From NCBI GenBank assembly GCA_937936325.1, contig CALGWV010000134.1, positions 1-32,808 of the forward strand: DNA of 32,808 nt, written 5' to 3'. The notes beneath the pieces were generated by a model. It saw nothing but the letters and a program-made list of their open reading frames with translations. It searched no databases and was not told the DNA's origin. This stretch comes from an uncultured Bdellovibrionales bacterium (lineage in GTDB: Bacteria > Bdellovibrionota > Bdellovibrionia > Bdellovibrionales > UBA1609). This document shows, in pieces, positions 17,123 to 25,286 of the stretch. The position numbers and the translations under genes are program-made. The stretch's first letter is position 1, and every line of letters starts with the position of its first letter.

Positions 17123-18196
17123 ATGCAACAACATTATTACAAGTTTTGGAAAGATTTAATTGTACCTCAGAGTTACGAATTGGATCGTGGTGGAGAGCCA
17201 GATTCCTATGGTCGCTTTAGAATTGAACCCTTAGATAAGGGGTATGGAGTCACTTTAGGTAACTCCTTACGTCGTGTTTTGTTGAGCTCTATGATGGGCT
17301 CTGCTGTCTCAGCCGTGAAGATCGAAGGTGTTCTCCATGAATTCAGCACTATACCTGATGTTATGGAAGATGTGACAGATGTCTTGTTAAATTTAAAGCA
17401 GGTTCGTTTTAAGCATTTTGACAGTGAGCCTGTCACTCTTACTTTGAAAAAGTCTGGCCCTGGAGTCATTACGGCTGGAGACATTGAAGCTTCTAATAGA
17501 ATCTCAGTTTTAAATCCAGATCAGCATATTGCTACATTGGGTAAAGACGCTAAATTTGAAGCTGAGTTATTTGTAAGCTTTGGCCGTGGTTATGCTCCTG
17601 CAGAATCCCATGATCATAACTTACCTGTCGGCTTCATGGCTTTGGATTGTCTTTATAGCCCAGTTAAAAAAGTAAACTATAAGATTTCAAATGCTCGTGT
17701 GGGTCAGAGAACAGACTTTGATTCATTGGATTTAGAAGTTTGGACAGATAAGTCCCTTAAGCCTGAAGAAGCCGTATCTTTGGCTGCTAAAATTTTGGCA
17801 GAACAACTTAAGGTGTTCATGGATTTTGAAGAAGACTTTGAGCCTAAGCCTGAAGTTCGATCCACTGAGAGCCCTGAAATTAATCCTTATATGTTCAGAC
17901 CGGTTGAAGTTCTAGAGCTTTCTGTAAGGTCGGCGAATTGTCTTAAGAACGCCAATATCAAGTTCATTGGTGAGCTTGTCACGCGATCTGAGCATGATAT
18001 GTTGAGAACGAAAAACTTTGGTCGTAAGTCTTTAAATGAGATTAAAGAAATTTTAATCACTATGGGCTTAGATCTGGGGATGGAAGTTGAAGGATGGCCA
18101 CCTCCTGGTTGGGATCCTAATGATCCACAATTTCAACCTGATTTTGGTGAAACTCATCCTGAAGGCCAAGCGGCTAGTGGCGATGAGATCGTATAG
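17123..18196 (+). CDS. rpoA: RNA polymerase subunit alpha with extended C-terminal tail
   Basis: Alpha dimerises to nucleate RNA polymerase assembly, and its C-terminal domain contacts UP elements and activators. The 357 residues show the N-terminal domain with [18 protein letters not shown] (41-58) and the helix-hairpin-helix C-terminal domain. [11 protein letters not shown] is at 269-279, R269 matching DNA-binding R265 of E. coli, followed by [13 protein letters not shown]. The usual length is about 329-340. The extra part is a tail (about 322-357) rich in Pro, Asp, Gly and Glu that looks disordered. It is flanked by rpsK and rplQ as in other bacteria. Confidence 0.97.
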   Translation: MQQHYYKFWKDLIVPQSYELDRGGEPDSYGRFRIEPLDKGYGVTLGNSLRRVLLSSMMGSAVSAVKIEGVLHEFSTIPDVMEDVTDVLLNLKQVRFKHFDSEPVTLTLKKSGPGVITAGDIEASNRISVLNPDQHIATLGKDAKFEAELFVSFGRGYAPAESHDHNLPVGFMALDCLYSPVKKVNYKISNARVGQRTDFDSLDLEVWTDKSLKPEEAVSLAAKILAEQLKVFMDFEEDFEPKPEVRSTESPEINPYMFRPVEVLELSVRSANCLKNANIKFIGELVTRSEHDMLRTKNFGRKSLNEIKEILITMGLDLGMEVEGWPPPGWDPNDPQFQPDFGETHPEGQAASGDEIV

Positions 18197-18223
18197 AATA
18201 TTTGATGTGATTTTGGAGTAAAG

Positions 18224-18691
18224 ATGAGACATAGAGTAGTAAAAAATAATTTTGGACGTCGTCCTGGACCAAGAAAAGCTTTGATTAGAGCTCTTGTTGA
18301 TTCTTTGGTTAAATATGAAAGGATCAAAACTACTTTGCCTAAGGCCAAGGTTTTGAGATCTTATGTCGAAAGAGCTGTGACAGTGGGTAAGAAGAATGAT
18401 GTGCATGCTGTAAGAAGTCTTTTACAGAAGTATCCCAACAAGGATACAGTAAAAAAAATCACTTCAAACCTGTCTCCTCGTTTTGAAGGGCGACCTGGTG
18501 GTTATACCCGTATTATTAAATTAGGACCTAGGCCTGGTGACAGTGCCCCTATGGCTTATATTGAGTTTGTAGACTTTAACCCAGAAAATCCTATTGAGAC
18601 CCATAAACCTCAAGACTTTTCTCGTGCTTTGAAGCTTAGAAAGTCGAAAAGAGAAACTCAAGAGAAATCACGAATTATTAACAGAAAATAA
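18224..18691 (+). CDS. rplQ: 50S ribosomal protein L17 with C-terminal extension
   Basis: L17 lies near the exit tunnel on the solvent side. The core is typical: MRHRVVKNNFGRRPGPRKAL, KYERIKTTLPKAK, and GRPGGYTRIIKLGPRPGDSAPM. The product has 155 residues against 115-130 in most bacteria. The excess is a C-terminal basic tail of about 35 residues beyond YIEFVDF, rich in Lys, Arg and Ser. A TGGAGTA site precedes the ATG. It is the last gene of the ribosomal block. Confidence 0.96.
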   Translation: MRHRVVKNNFGRRPGPRKALIRALVDSLVKYERIKTTLPKAKVLRSYVERAVTVGKKNDVHAVRSLLQKYPNKDTVKKITSNLSPRFEGRPGGYTRIIKLGPRPGDSAPMAYIEFVDFNPENPIETHKPQDFSRALKLRKSKRETQEKSRIINRK

Positions 18692-18750
18692 TCTGTTTAC
18701 CTCTCTAGTTTTGGCTCAATAAACAAGTTTTAGATACCGATAAGACTTAC

Positions 18751-19653
18751 GTGAGCCAGAATAAAAAAAATTTTTTTGATGACATGTTACAAGAGGAAGA
18801 AACCCGTTTAGCTTCCTTTCAAGATGAATTTCTTGAAGAATCTCTTTCAATTCCAGGAGGGCAGGACTTACCTCTAGCCCACAAAGAATCCTCAAAAAGT
18901 AGTCTAGACCCTGCCATGAATGAAAACTCTATTTCTGCAATTCATTCTGAACCTTTGCAACTCGTTCCTGAAGATCAAGGTATTAGAGATGAGCCAATAG
19001 AGTTAGAGACAGATTCTGATCCAGTGGCTTCTATTTCAGCTCCCACACCCCTACCAGACGGGGAAGAGTTGAGCCGAGCTGGTGTGATGCCTACTGTAGG
19101 GTCATTTTACTCTGATCAGTTGTTGCACAAGGCTGAACAGAAGATTTCAAAACTAGAACTAGACTTGCAAAAATTAAGTAAAAGTCTTCAAGAAAAAAAC
19201 TCAATCATTCAAGCTCTAGAGAAGGAAAATCTGGAACTCGTTAGCTCTAATAAGAAGATCAGCTCCGAATTGATGTTAAAAGATGAAGCCGTTGAGGCTG
19301 AGAAAAAGGTGCTTTTAGAGAGTTTATCTTCTAAGGATATCAAGATTGCTGCACTGACCTCTAGAGTTGAGAGCCTTGATGAAAAAATTCAAAGTGAGTA
19401 CTCGAACCTTAAAATTCGTGAACGGGAGTTAGAGAATCGTCTTTTGTTGCTTAAAAAAGAGCATCAAGTTTTGGCTGAGACAAAAGATGAAAACCTGTCC
19501 CATTTAAGCAAGGACTTAGAGTTATCAAAAAATACTCATAGAAAATTAAAGGAGCAGGTTGAGCGCCTGAACTTGAAGTTAAGTGAAAAAGATGAGCTTA
19601 TAATTAAAATTACTCAAGCTCTTGATTTGGCCAAAACACTCACCCAGTCTTAG
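18751..19653 (+). CDS. Cytoplasmic coiled-coil protein, unknown function
   Basis: The 300 residues split into two parts. Residues 1-120 are acidic and rich in Ser, Pro and Glu, so probably disordered, opening with FFDDMLQEEETRL. Residues about 125-297 are an almost continuous heptad coiled coil of Leu, Lys, Glu and Ser. There is no signal peptide or membrane helix. The start is taken as GTG 18751; no strong ribosome site is visible. It follows rplQ by 59 bases and precedes the phosphoesterase by 46, so it may be read from the ribosomal operon or from its own weak promoter. Such proteins are often scaffolds or polarity factors, but nothing in the sequence proves this. Confidence 0.75.
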   Translation: MSQNKKNFFDDMLQEEETRLASFQDEFLEESLSIPGGQDLPLAHKESSKSSLDPAMNENSISAIHSEPLQLVPEDQGIRDEPIELETDSDPVASISAPTPLPDGEELSRAGVMPTVGSFYSDQLLHKAEQKISKLELDLQKLSKSLQEKNSIIQALEKENLELVSSNKKISSELMLKDEAVEAEKKVLLESLSSKDIKIAALTSRVESLDEKIQSEYSNLKIRERELENRLLLLKKEHQVLAETKDENLSHLSKDLELSKNTHRKLKEQVERLNLKLSEKDELIIKITQALDLAKTLTQS

Positions 19654-19699
19654 AGTTTTTTTAGAGTTCTAAGGTTTAAAAAAGATAGTGTAAATAATT

Positions 19700-20773
19700 A
19701 TGAAAAAAAAAGTGAAACTTATTCTAAGTGATTTGCATCTTGGTAAAGGAAACTTTAATGAGGATGGGTCTAACAATATCTTGGAAGAGTTTTATTATGA
19801 TTCTCAGTTTTCTGAGTTTGTAAATTATTACTCAACAAATGAGTTTGAAGCTTCTGAAGTTGAGATCATTCTAAATGGAGATATCCTAAATCTTCTCCAG
19901 GTAGATTACAAAGGGCATTTTTCAAAAGTTTTAACTGAAGATATGGCCTTTGAAAAATTAAAATCTGTACTTGAAGCTCATCCTCTTTTTTTTGAAGCTT
20001 TAAAAAAATTTACTGAAAAAAATAATAAAATTGTTTATGTCATTGGTAATCATGACCAAGAGATGCTCTGGCCTAAGGCTCAGGAGTATTTTTCAGAAGT
20101 TTGTGGGGGAGTGGAGTTTCGAAGCCTAGTCTATTTCTTTGATGGTGTTCATGTCGAGCATGGTCATATGCACGAAGGGGCTAACCGTGTTAACCCAAAG
20201 AAGTTCTTCTTACGTAAAAATTTACCTCAGCCTGTCCTTAATATTCCCTTTGGATCTCATTTTTTTCTAGATTTTGTTATACCTCAAAAATTTGTCTATC
20301 CTCATTTAGATAAGGTGAGACCCTTTGGAAAGAATATTGTCTTTTTACTCTTTACGAAGCCGGGTTTTATAATTTCCTCACTATTTAAACTCATTAAATT
20401 TTTGATTCAGGCGGCCTTTGTTAAGTCTCATGCTCGCTCTTGGAATATAAAAACAATATTTAGTATCTTAATTGAAGGAGCTGTCTTTCCTGATTTAAGT
20501 GATGGAGCTTTTGAGATTTTAAAAGATCAAAGAGTGCATACGGTGGTGTTTGGGCATAGTCATGTTTATAAATACCGACAATGGAAGAACGGCAAGCAAT
20601 ATTTCAATTCAGGGACTTGGACGGATCTGACCTCTTTAGATCTAGAGTCTTTAGGTAAAATTACAAAATTAACCTATGTGCTATTTGAGTACCGAGACCA
20701 CGAACGTCCTAAGGGGCGTTTAAAAGAGTGGAAAGGCTATCATAGGGTCGAGGAAGACATTGCCATCACTTAA
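19700..20773 (+). CDS. Calcineurin-like metallophosphoesterase
   Basis: All five metal-binding motifs of the calcineurin-like phosphoesterase fold are present in order: SDLHLG (10-15), NGDILN (59-64), GNHDQE (116-121), EHGH (153-156) and GHSH (285-288), followed by YFNSGTW. Two metals (Mn, Fe or Zn) should bind there. The layout recalls the LpxH-type UDP-diacylglucosamine hydrolases, but the protein is much longer (357 against about 240). An insert between motifs four and five (about 160-265) contains a hydrophobic stretch near 212-240 that may sit on or in the membrane. The substrate is unknown. It is followed by the diguanylate cyclase after 20 bases, so the two are probably co-transcribed. 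The ribosome site is weak. Confidence 0.88.
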   Translation: MKKKVKLILSDLHLGKGNFNEDGSNNILEEFYYDSQFSEFVNYYSTNEFEASEVEIILNGDILNLLQVDYKGHFSKVLTEDMAFEKLKSVLEAHPLFFEALKKFTEKNNKIVYVIGNHDQEMLWPKAQEYFSEVCGGVEFRSLVYFFDGVHVEHGHMHEGANRVNPKKFFLRKNLPQPVLNIPFGSHFFLDFVIPQKFVYPHLDKVRPFGKNIVFLLFTKPGFIISSLFKLIKFLIQAAFVKSHARSWNIKTIFSILIEGAVFPDLSDGAFEILKDQRVHTVVFGHSHVYKYRQWKNGKQYFNSGTWTDLTSLDLESLGKITKLTYVLFEYRDHERPKGRLKEWKGYHRVEEDIAIT

Positions 20774-20793
20774 GAGCTTGATAACATAATAAT

Positions 20794-21708
20794 ATGGCCA
20801 AATACGAAGAAGAAAAAACAAGCATCCTGACAAGCGAAACACTGAAAGTTCATTTAGATAAAGCAGATAAAACTCCTCCAAGCTTTGTTCTTTTGGTAGG
20901 ACCAGCCAGCAGTATAGGAAAACAGTGGTATCTTGAAAACTATGAAGTCAGCATTGGAAGATCCACAAATAACGGTGTTTATATTGATGATCGGAGTGTG
21001 AGTAAAGTTCATGCTAAGATTTTTATTGAAAAAGACGGGACTTATATTGTTGACTTAGAATCTACAAATAAAACCATTGTAAACTCTCAAGAGATTAAAC
21101 CTCTAGAACGGGTTAAATTGGGAAATAACGACCAGATTAAAACTGGAAACGTGATATTTAAATTTTTAGACAAAGGTAATATTGAATCTGTGTCTCATAA
21201 AAAGAGTTTTGATCGTTCTAAAACTGATGCTTTGACAGGGGCTTTTAATAAAGGGGCCCTTAATGATTATGCTCCTGAAGCTATTAAAAGGTCTGATCTT
21301 CTGGGTTTGCCACTGAGTTTAGTTGTTTTTGACATTGATCATTTTAAAAAAGTGAATGATACATTTGGGCATGCTGCAGGTGACTGCGTAATCAAAGATA
21401 TTGCTCGCCTCGTGAAAGATAAGCTCACTCGAAGTGAGGATTTCTTTGCACGTTTCGGAGGTGAAGAATTTGTTATCGTTCTCACAGGATCAACTAAAGA
21501 GACAGCCACACACGTGGCTGAACGTGTGAGAGTGAGCATTGAGGCCTATAATTTTATGTTTGAGACTAAGAGCATCCCTGTAACAGTGTCTCTCGGTGTT
21601 GCTACTCGCGAGCCTAAAGCACAGTCTTGGAAAGAAATTTTCGAACTCGCGGATCAAGCTCTGTACAAAGCGAAGGCCAGAGGTCGTAATCAGGTCGCTA
21701 TATCTTAA
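20794..21708 (+). CDS. FHA-GGDEF diguanylate cyclase, DgcB-like
   Basis: The enzyme makes cyclic di-GMP from two GTP. A short polar lead holds several threonines (T9, T13, T16) that could be phosphorylated. An FHA domain follows (about 30-125) with phosphopeptide-binding marks G55-R56, S70-x-x-H73 and N92. The GGDEF domain (about 145-304) has FDIDHFKKVND (metal-binding D180), active-site GGEEF (222-226), and an inhibitory-site RSED (213-216) exactly five residues before it, so product feedback is expected. Bdellovibrio DgcB (Bd0742), known to be needed for prey invasion, has this same FHA-GGDEF layout with a phosphorylated N-terminal threonine. Equivalence here is inference from architecture. 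The gene is 20 bases after the phosphoesterase. Confidence 0.93.
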   Translation: MAKYEEEKTSILTSETLKVHLDKADKTPPSFVLLVGPASSIGKQWYLENYEVSIGRSTNNGVYIDDRSVSKVHAKIFIEKDGTYIVDLESTNKTIVNSQEIKPLERVKLGNNDQIKTGNVIFKFLDKGNIESVSHKKSFDRSKTDALTGAFNKGALNDYAPEAIKRSDLLGLPLSLVVFDIDHFKKVNDTFGHAAGDCVIKDIARLVKDKLTRSEDFFARFGGEEFVIVLTGSTKETATHVAERVRVSIEAYNFMFETKSIPVTVSLGVATREPKAQSWKEIFELADQALYKAKARGRNQVAIS

Positions 21709-21771
21709 AATATGAAGTCATAGGTATTTATATAAATATTTTAAATATCATTAGAGAATCGGAAAAATGAG

Positions 21772-21796
21772 TACTTTGGTGCCAGGCACCAAAGTA
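21772..21796. repeat. REP-like perfect palindrome
   Basis: Twelve-base arms TACTTTGGTGCC and GGCACCAAAGTA flank a single central A, giving a near-perfect self-complementary hairpin in either strand. It lies alone in the 167-base gap between the diguanylate cyclase and the aminopeptidase gene. No U-tract follows on the plus strand, and on the minus strand only a short T-rich run follows. GGTGCC/GGCACC palindromes of this type recur in some genomes as REP-like elements mobilised by RAYT transposases. There is only one copy in this window. Confidence 0.6.
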
Positions 21797-21875
21797 AATA
21801 AAGTGTAGGAGCTTCGAGATAAAGCTTTAAGTTTATTCGCGCTGTTTTAGTGGTTATTTTTAGTTTAGGTGAAAA

Positions 21876-22907
21876 TTGAAATCCGATTTATCGATCTCTA
21901 TTTTTTTTATGTTCACATTAACCTCTTGTCAGATTTCTTACTTGTATCGTAGTGCTATTGAACAAGTTAAAATTTTGAATAAGAAAAAAGATATTTCTAA
22001 GATGAGAACGTCTAAGGCGCTTTCAAAAGATTTGGCTTATAAGTTTGAGGTTTTAGATAAAGCTAGAAAATCCCTAGAGGCTCAAGGCTTTGAGATTACT
22101 GATAAGTATCAAACATATGTTGAATTAGATCGGCCTTATGTGAGCTATTTGCTCACCATAGCTCATCCTTACGAAATTCATCCTCAAGATTTTTGTTTTT
22201 TATTTGGAAGTGTTTGTTTTCCTTATATTGGTTACTTTTCATTAGAAGAGGCTCAAGAAAAACATAAGCATTACAAAGAGCAAGGCTTTGATGCTTATTT
22301 GCGCGGTGTTACCGCCTACAGCAGTTTGGGGTATTTTAGTGATCCTCTTTTGTCGAGTATGCTGAGTGGACCAGAATATCAATGGGTCGATACCTTAGCC
22401 CACGAGTCTTTCCATGGGACATTGTTTGTTCGAAATCATGTTGAGTTTAATGAATCCTTAGCGGTTTTTGTGGCTCAAAAATTTGTTGAATTCTTTTACA
22501 AAAAGCAGCCTCAAGTTCTCAAAGCTCAGGCAGGAGATCATAAATTTCGGAAAAAAATTCATGAGATTTTTGAGGTGCTCACAGTTAAGATGAAGGCTTG
22601 GTATCAGAGTCATGATCCCAGGTCCACAGAATTTTTTCTTAAAAGGCGCGAAGAGTATTTTTTAAAAATAAAAAATGAACTTATCCATTCTATAACTGAC
22701 GCAAAACTTTTGAGATTTATTCATCAATTTAAAGTGAATAATGCGCGATTAGCAGCTCATCAAGTCTACTTTGGCCCGAGCTATAACTTTGAAAACCTCT
22801 ATAAACAAACACAAGATCTTAGCTCTTTTCTCAAGGCTCTAAAGAAAAGGCATGAAGAGCTAGGGGATAAAAAGTTTGTGAAGAGCTTTCTTGCCAGCCA
22901 GGAGTAA
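21876..22907 (+). CDS. Lipoprotein of the predicted aminopeptidase family (HExxH)
   Basis: The start is TTG 21876: AGGTG lies a few bases upstream, and only this start gives a full lipoprotein signal (MKSDL, a Phe/Ile-rich core, lipobox L-T-S-C with the cysteine at 18). The 343 residues carry TAYSSLGYFSDPLLSSML (near 150), an HESFH zinc motif (H176, E177, H180) and NESLA (E193), which together mark the predicted aminopeptidase family (Pfam PF10023, from memory). The enzyme is thus expected to be a zinc peptidase anchored in the cell envelope. No family member's substrate is certain to me. It is a stand-alone gene after the REP-like palindrome. Confidence 0.85.
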   Translation: MKSDLSISIFFMFTLTSCQISYLYRSAIEQVKILNKKKDISKMRTSKALSKDLAYKFEVLDKARKSLEAQGFEITDKYQTYVELDRPYVSYLLTIAHPYEIHPQDFCFLFGSVCFPYIGYFSLEEAQEKHKHYKEQGFDAYLRGVTAYSSLGYFSDPLLSSMLSGPEYQWVDTLAHESFHGTLFVRNHVEFNESLAVFVAQKFVEFFYKKQPQVLKAQAGDHKFRKKIHEIFEVLTVKMKAWYQSHDPRSTEFFLKRREEYFLKIKNELIHSITDAKLLRFIHQFKVNNARLAAHQVYFGPSYNFENLYKQTQDLSSFLKALKKRHEELGDKKFVKSFLASQE

Positions 22908-22947
22908 GCCTTTTGTCCGGATTTAGTGCAAAAGACCTCTGACAATC

Positions 22948-22961
22948 ATCTAGATCTAGAT
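22948..22961. promoter_or_regulatory. 14-base perfect palindrome
   Basis: ATCTAGATCTAGAT reads the same on both strands and lies 75 bases upstream of a candidate promoter for the PilZ gene. It could be a dimer-binding operator. No second copy was noticed. Confidence 0.3.
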
Positions 22962-23035
22962 TCAATTTCGCACCTAGAGCCTTAATCTCAAATAAAATCA
23001 GATGAGAGCTTGTGTCTCGTCAAAGCATTAGGTTT

Positions 23036-23044
23036 TGATAAAAT
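23036..23044 (+). promoter_or_regulatory. Candidate extended -10 promoter for the PilZ gene
   Basis: TGATAAAAT is an extended -10 element (TG one base before TAAAAT). It would start transcription near 23051, 16 bases before the ATG I favour. No good -35 is seen, which extended -10 promoters can tolerate. Confidence 0.35.
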
Positions 23045-23066
23045 ACAGGCTCACAAGCTGGGGGGC

Positions 23067-23579
23067 ATGATGGGACGAGTGATTGATTTTTTAAATTATT
23101 TTAATGAAGACAATAGACCTGACAACAAAGATTCCAACTCCAAAGAAAGTGCCCCACTTAATTTCACACAGATTAGAGATGAAAAAATAACTGAAGAGCG
23201 CCGCAAAGTGAAAAGAATCATTTTAACTGAATTTCTAGGTGGTGTGATCATCGTACCTGGGGTGGGGTTAAAAAAAGTGAACATATTTGACATTTCAGAG
23301 GGAGGGCTGTCCTTTGAAACAGAACCTGGTGAAGGTCAGTTTAATGTGCATGAGCAAGTGGCCTTAAGAATATACTTTAACCATGAAATCTATTTACCCC
23401 TTACAGTTAAAATAACGAATATTAAAGATCCCTATAAAGACGGCACCCTTAGACATGGTGGAGAGTTTTTATATGTTGAAAAGTATGGTGAAACCATGAA
23501 GCACTTCGTAAAGTTTATGGAAAACGTGAGCTCGTTGACCCTGAAAGACACAGGGGACCTGATGATACATAGTCAATAA
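23067..23579 (+). CDS. PilZ-domain cyclic di-GMP receptor
   Basis: The product carries the PilZ ligand motifs: RKVKR (R46 to R50, the RxxxR lead) and DISEGG (75-80, DxSxxG), so cyclic di-GMP binding is predicted. The N-terminal 40 residues are polar (NEDNRPDNKDSNSKES) and probably disordered. The domain ends near 150, with a short helical tail. I prefer ATG 23067 (170 residues), near a G-run and downstream of a candidate promoter. ATG 23070 is equally possible. A GTG at 23010 would add 19 residues but would fall upstream of that promoter. It stands alone, 2.3 kb from the diguanylate cyclase; a shared pathway is inference. Confidence 0.85.
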   Translation: MMGRVIDFLNYFNEDNRPDNKDSNSKESAPLNFTQIRDEKITEERRKVKRIILTEFLGGVIIVPGVGLKKVNIFDISEGGLSFETEPGEGQFNVHEQVALRIYFNHEIYLPLTVKITNIKDPYKDGTLRHGGEFLYVEKYGETMKHFVKFMENVSSLTLKDTGDLMIHSQ

Positions 23580-23960
23580 TTTTTTAAGAAATTGAAATCT
23601 ACCACAAAAGTCAAAATCACTTATTGCCTATACTTGAAATCTAAGAACTCTCAGTTCATAAAAAATCTGTTCAGCAATAAGCACAACTGTCAAATTTATC
23701 TTCTAGCTTATCTCCACGCGTCTGGTGTTTCAAATCTACTCATTAATCAGAGATAATATTAAGACCTGCTAATATTAATGTTGTTTTCATATTTAAATTT
23801 CAGGTTTTAATTTTTTAGTTCAGTGTCATGCTGGAGGTCTAAGGCTAAAACTTTGTAGGTTGAATAAATTCTAAGAAAATAAATTATTTGATACGGCGTG
23901 AATTAATATCCAAGCTGTCACTCACATTTTTTTGTTTGATGGCTGGTAAATGGAGTTACC
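23580..23960. other. Intergenic region upstream of phoH, 381 bases
   Basis: No gene is supported here. It is very A+T-rich. Two exact copies of TAATATTAA (23754-23762 and 23770-23778) lie 16 bases apart. They are enclosed by the inverted repeat CATTAAT (23741-23747) and ATTAATG (23774-23780). A TTGATA at 23888-23893 has no good partner -10. The repeats may be an operator for phoH, but the start is 180 bases away. Confidence 0.4.
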
Positions 23961-25286
23961 ATGGAAGATGCAAGAATGAAAACAGTTTTAGATACTAATG
24001 TGATTTTATTTGATGCTACGGCATTAACTAAGTTTCGAAATTCAGATGTCTATATTCCAATTTCAGTTGTGGAAGAGATCGATCGTTTTAAAAGAGATCT
24101 TGGAGAGGTGGGGCGTAACGCCAGATACTTCAGTCGGTTTGTTGACGATTTAAGATCTCAAGGAAATCTAGCTGATGGTGTAAAGTTAGAAAGCCAGAAC
24201 TCATTTATTTTTGTGGTCACCGATCAAGAGACCACCCACCTTCCTAAAGAGTTAGACTCTAATATAGCTGATAATCGAATTTTAGGTACGGCGATTTATC
24301 TGCAGTCAGCTTTTCCAAAACACCACATTCAACTTGTCACTAAAGACATCAATTTACGGATCAAAGCTGATGTTTTTAAAATCACATCTAAAGATTATGA
24401 GCCAGACCAGACTCTGGGCACGGAAGAAGACTTTTACTCAGGTCGTAAAGAACTCAGTGTAGAAACAGGTTTTATTGATCGATTCTATGAAGACAAAAAA
24501 ATCACTCCTCCAGAAAACGCTAAACTTTTAGCCAATCAATATGTTATTTTAAAAGATGCTTCGAACCCAAACCACAGTGCCATTGGCCGATACTCAGGGG
24601 CGGAGCAATGTATTGTTCCTTTGATATCTCCAACAGATAGCATTTGGGGCATTCATCCCCGTAATGTCGAGCAAAGCTTTGCTTTTGATGCTCTCCTCAA
24701 CGATGATATTTTATTTGTCTCTTTAGTCGGAAAAGCCGGAACCGGGAAAACCCTTTTGGCCTTAGCCACAGGACTTTACAAAACTCTGGATGAAGGACGA
24801 TTTCAAAGGCTTTTGGTTTCAAGACCGATTTTTCCCATGGGTAAAGATATTGGGTATTTGCCTGGAGACATAGAGCAAAAGCTCAACCCATGGATGCAGC
24901 CTATTTTTGATAATGTGGAGTTTTTAATGGGTGCTGATAAAAAAGCAGCTGGGCGGACCCAAGAGCTCATTCACCAGGGGATGCTGAATATCGAACCTTT
25001 AACATACATACGTGGTCGAAGTATTCCCAATCAGTACCTTATTGTCGATGAGGCTCAAAACCTCACACCCCACGAAATCAAAACCATTGTGACCCGCGCA
25101 GGTGAAGGGACTAAGGTTGTGCTTACAGGAGATCGACACCAGATCGACAACCCCTACATCGACGCAGTAAACAGTGGGCTCAGCTACTCAGTAGAAAAGT
25201 TCAAAGGTTATGACATCGCAGCCCACATTGCTCTGAACAAAGGTGAAAGATCACCTCTAGCCGAACTTGCTGCCAATGTTCTGTAA
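23961..25286 (+). CDS. PIN-PhoH ATPase (PhoH2/YlaK type)
   Basis: The 441 residues join an N-terminal PIN nuclease domain to a C-terminal PhoH ATPase. The PIN part (about 7-145) has acidic residues in VLDTNV (D11), E39 of SVVEEID, D104 of ADNRI and D129 of KDI, as in active PIN ribonucleases. The PhoH part has Walker A GKAGTGKT (257-264), SRPIFPMGKDIGYLPG (288-303), Walker B YLIVDEAQN (359-367) and LTGDRHQID. PhoH2 proteins of this layout are reported to be sequence-directed RNA helicases and nucleases. GGAG lies five bases before ATG 23961; ATG 23976 (MKTVLDTNV) is a shorter option. The gene stands alone. Confidence 0.92.
   Translation: MEDARMKTVLDTNVILFDATALTKFRNSDVYIPISVVEEIDRFKRDLGEVGRNARYFSRFVDDLRSQGNLADGVKLESQNSFIFVVTDQETTHLPKELDSNIADNRILGTAIYLQSAFPKHHIQLVTKDINLRIKADVFKITSKDYEPDQTLGTEEDFYSGRKELSVETGFIDRFYEDKKITPPENAKLLANQYVILKDASNPNHSAIGRYSGAEQCIVPLISPTDSIWGIHPRNVEQSFAFDALLNDDILFVSLVGKAGTGKTLLALATGLYKTLDEGRFQRLLVSRPIFPMGKDIGYLPGDIEQKLNPWMQPIFDNVEFLMGADKKAAGRTQELIHQGMLNIEPLTYIRGRSIPNQYLIVDEAQNLTPHEIKTIVTRAGEGTKVVLTGDRHQIDNPYIDAVNSGLSYSVEKFKGYDIAAHIALNKGERSPLAELAANVL

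Noticed and set aside
18680-18697. Terminator after rplQ (AACAGA/TCTGTT hairpin)
   Set aside because: The stem is A+T-rich, the stop codon lies in its loop, and no U-tract follows.
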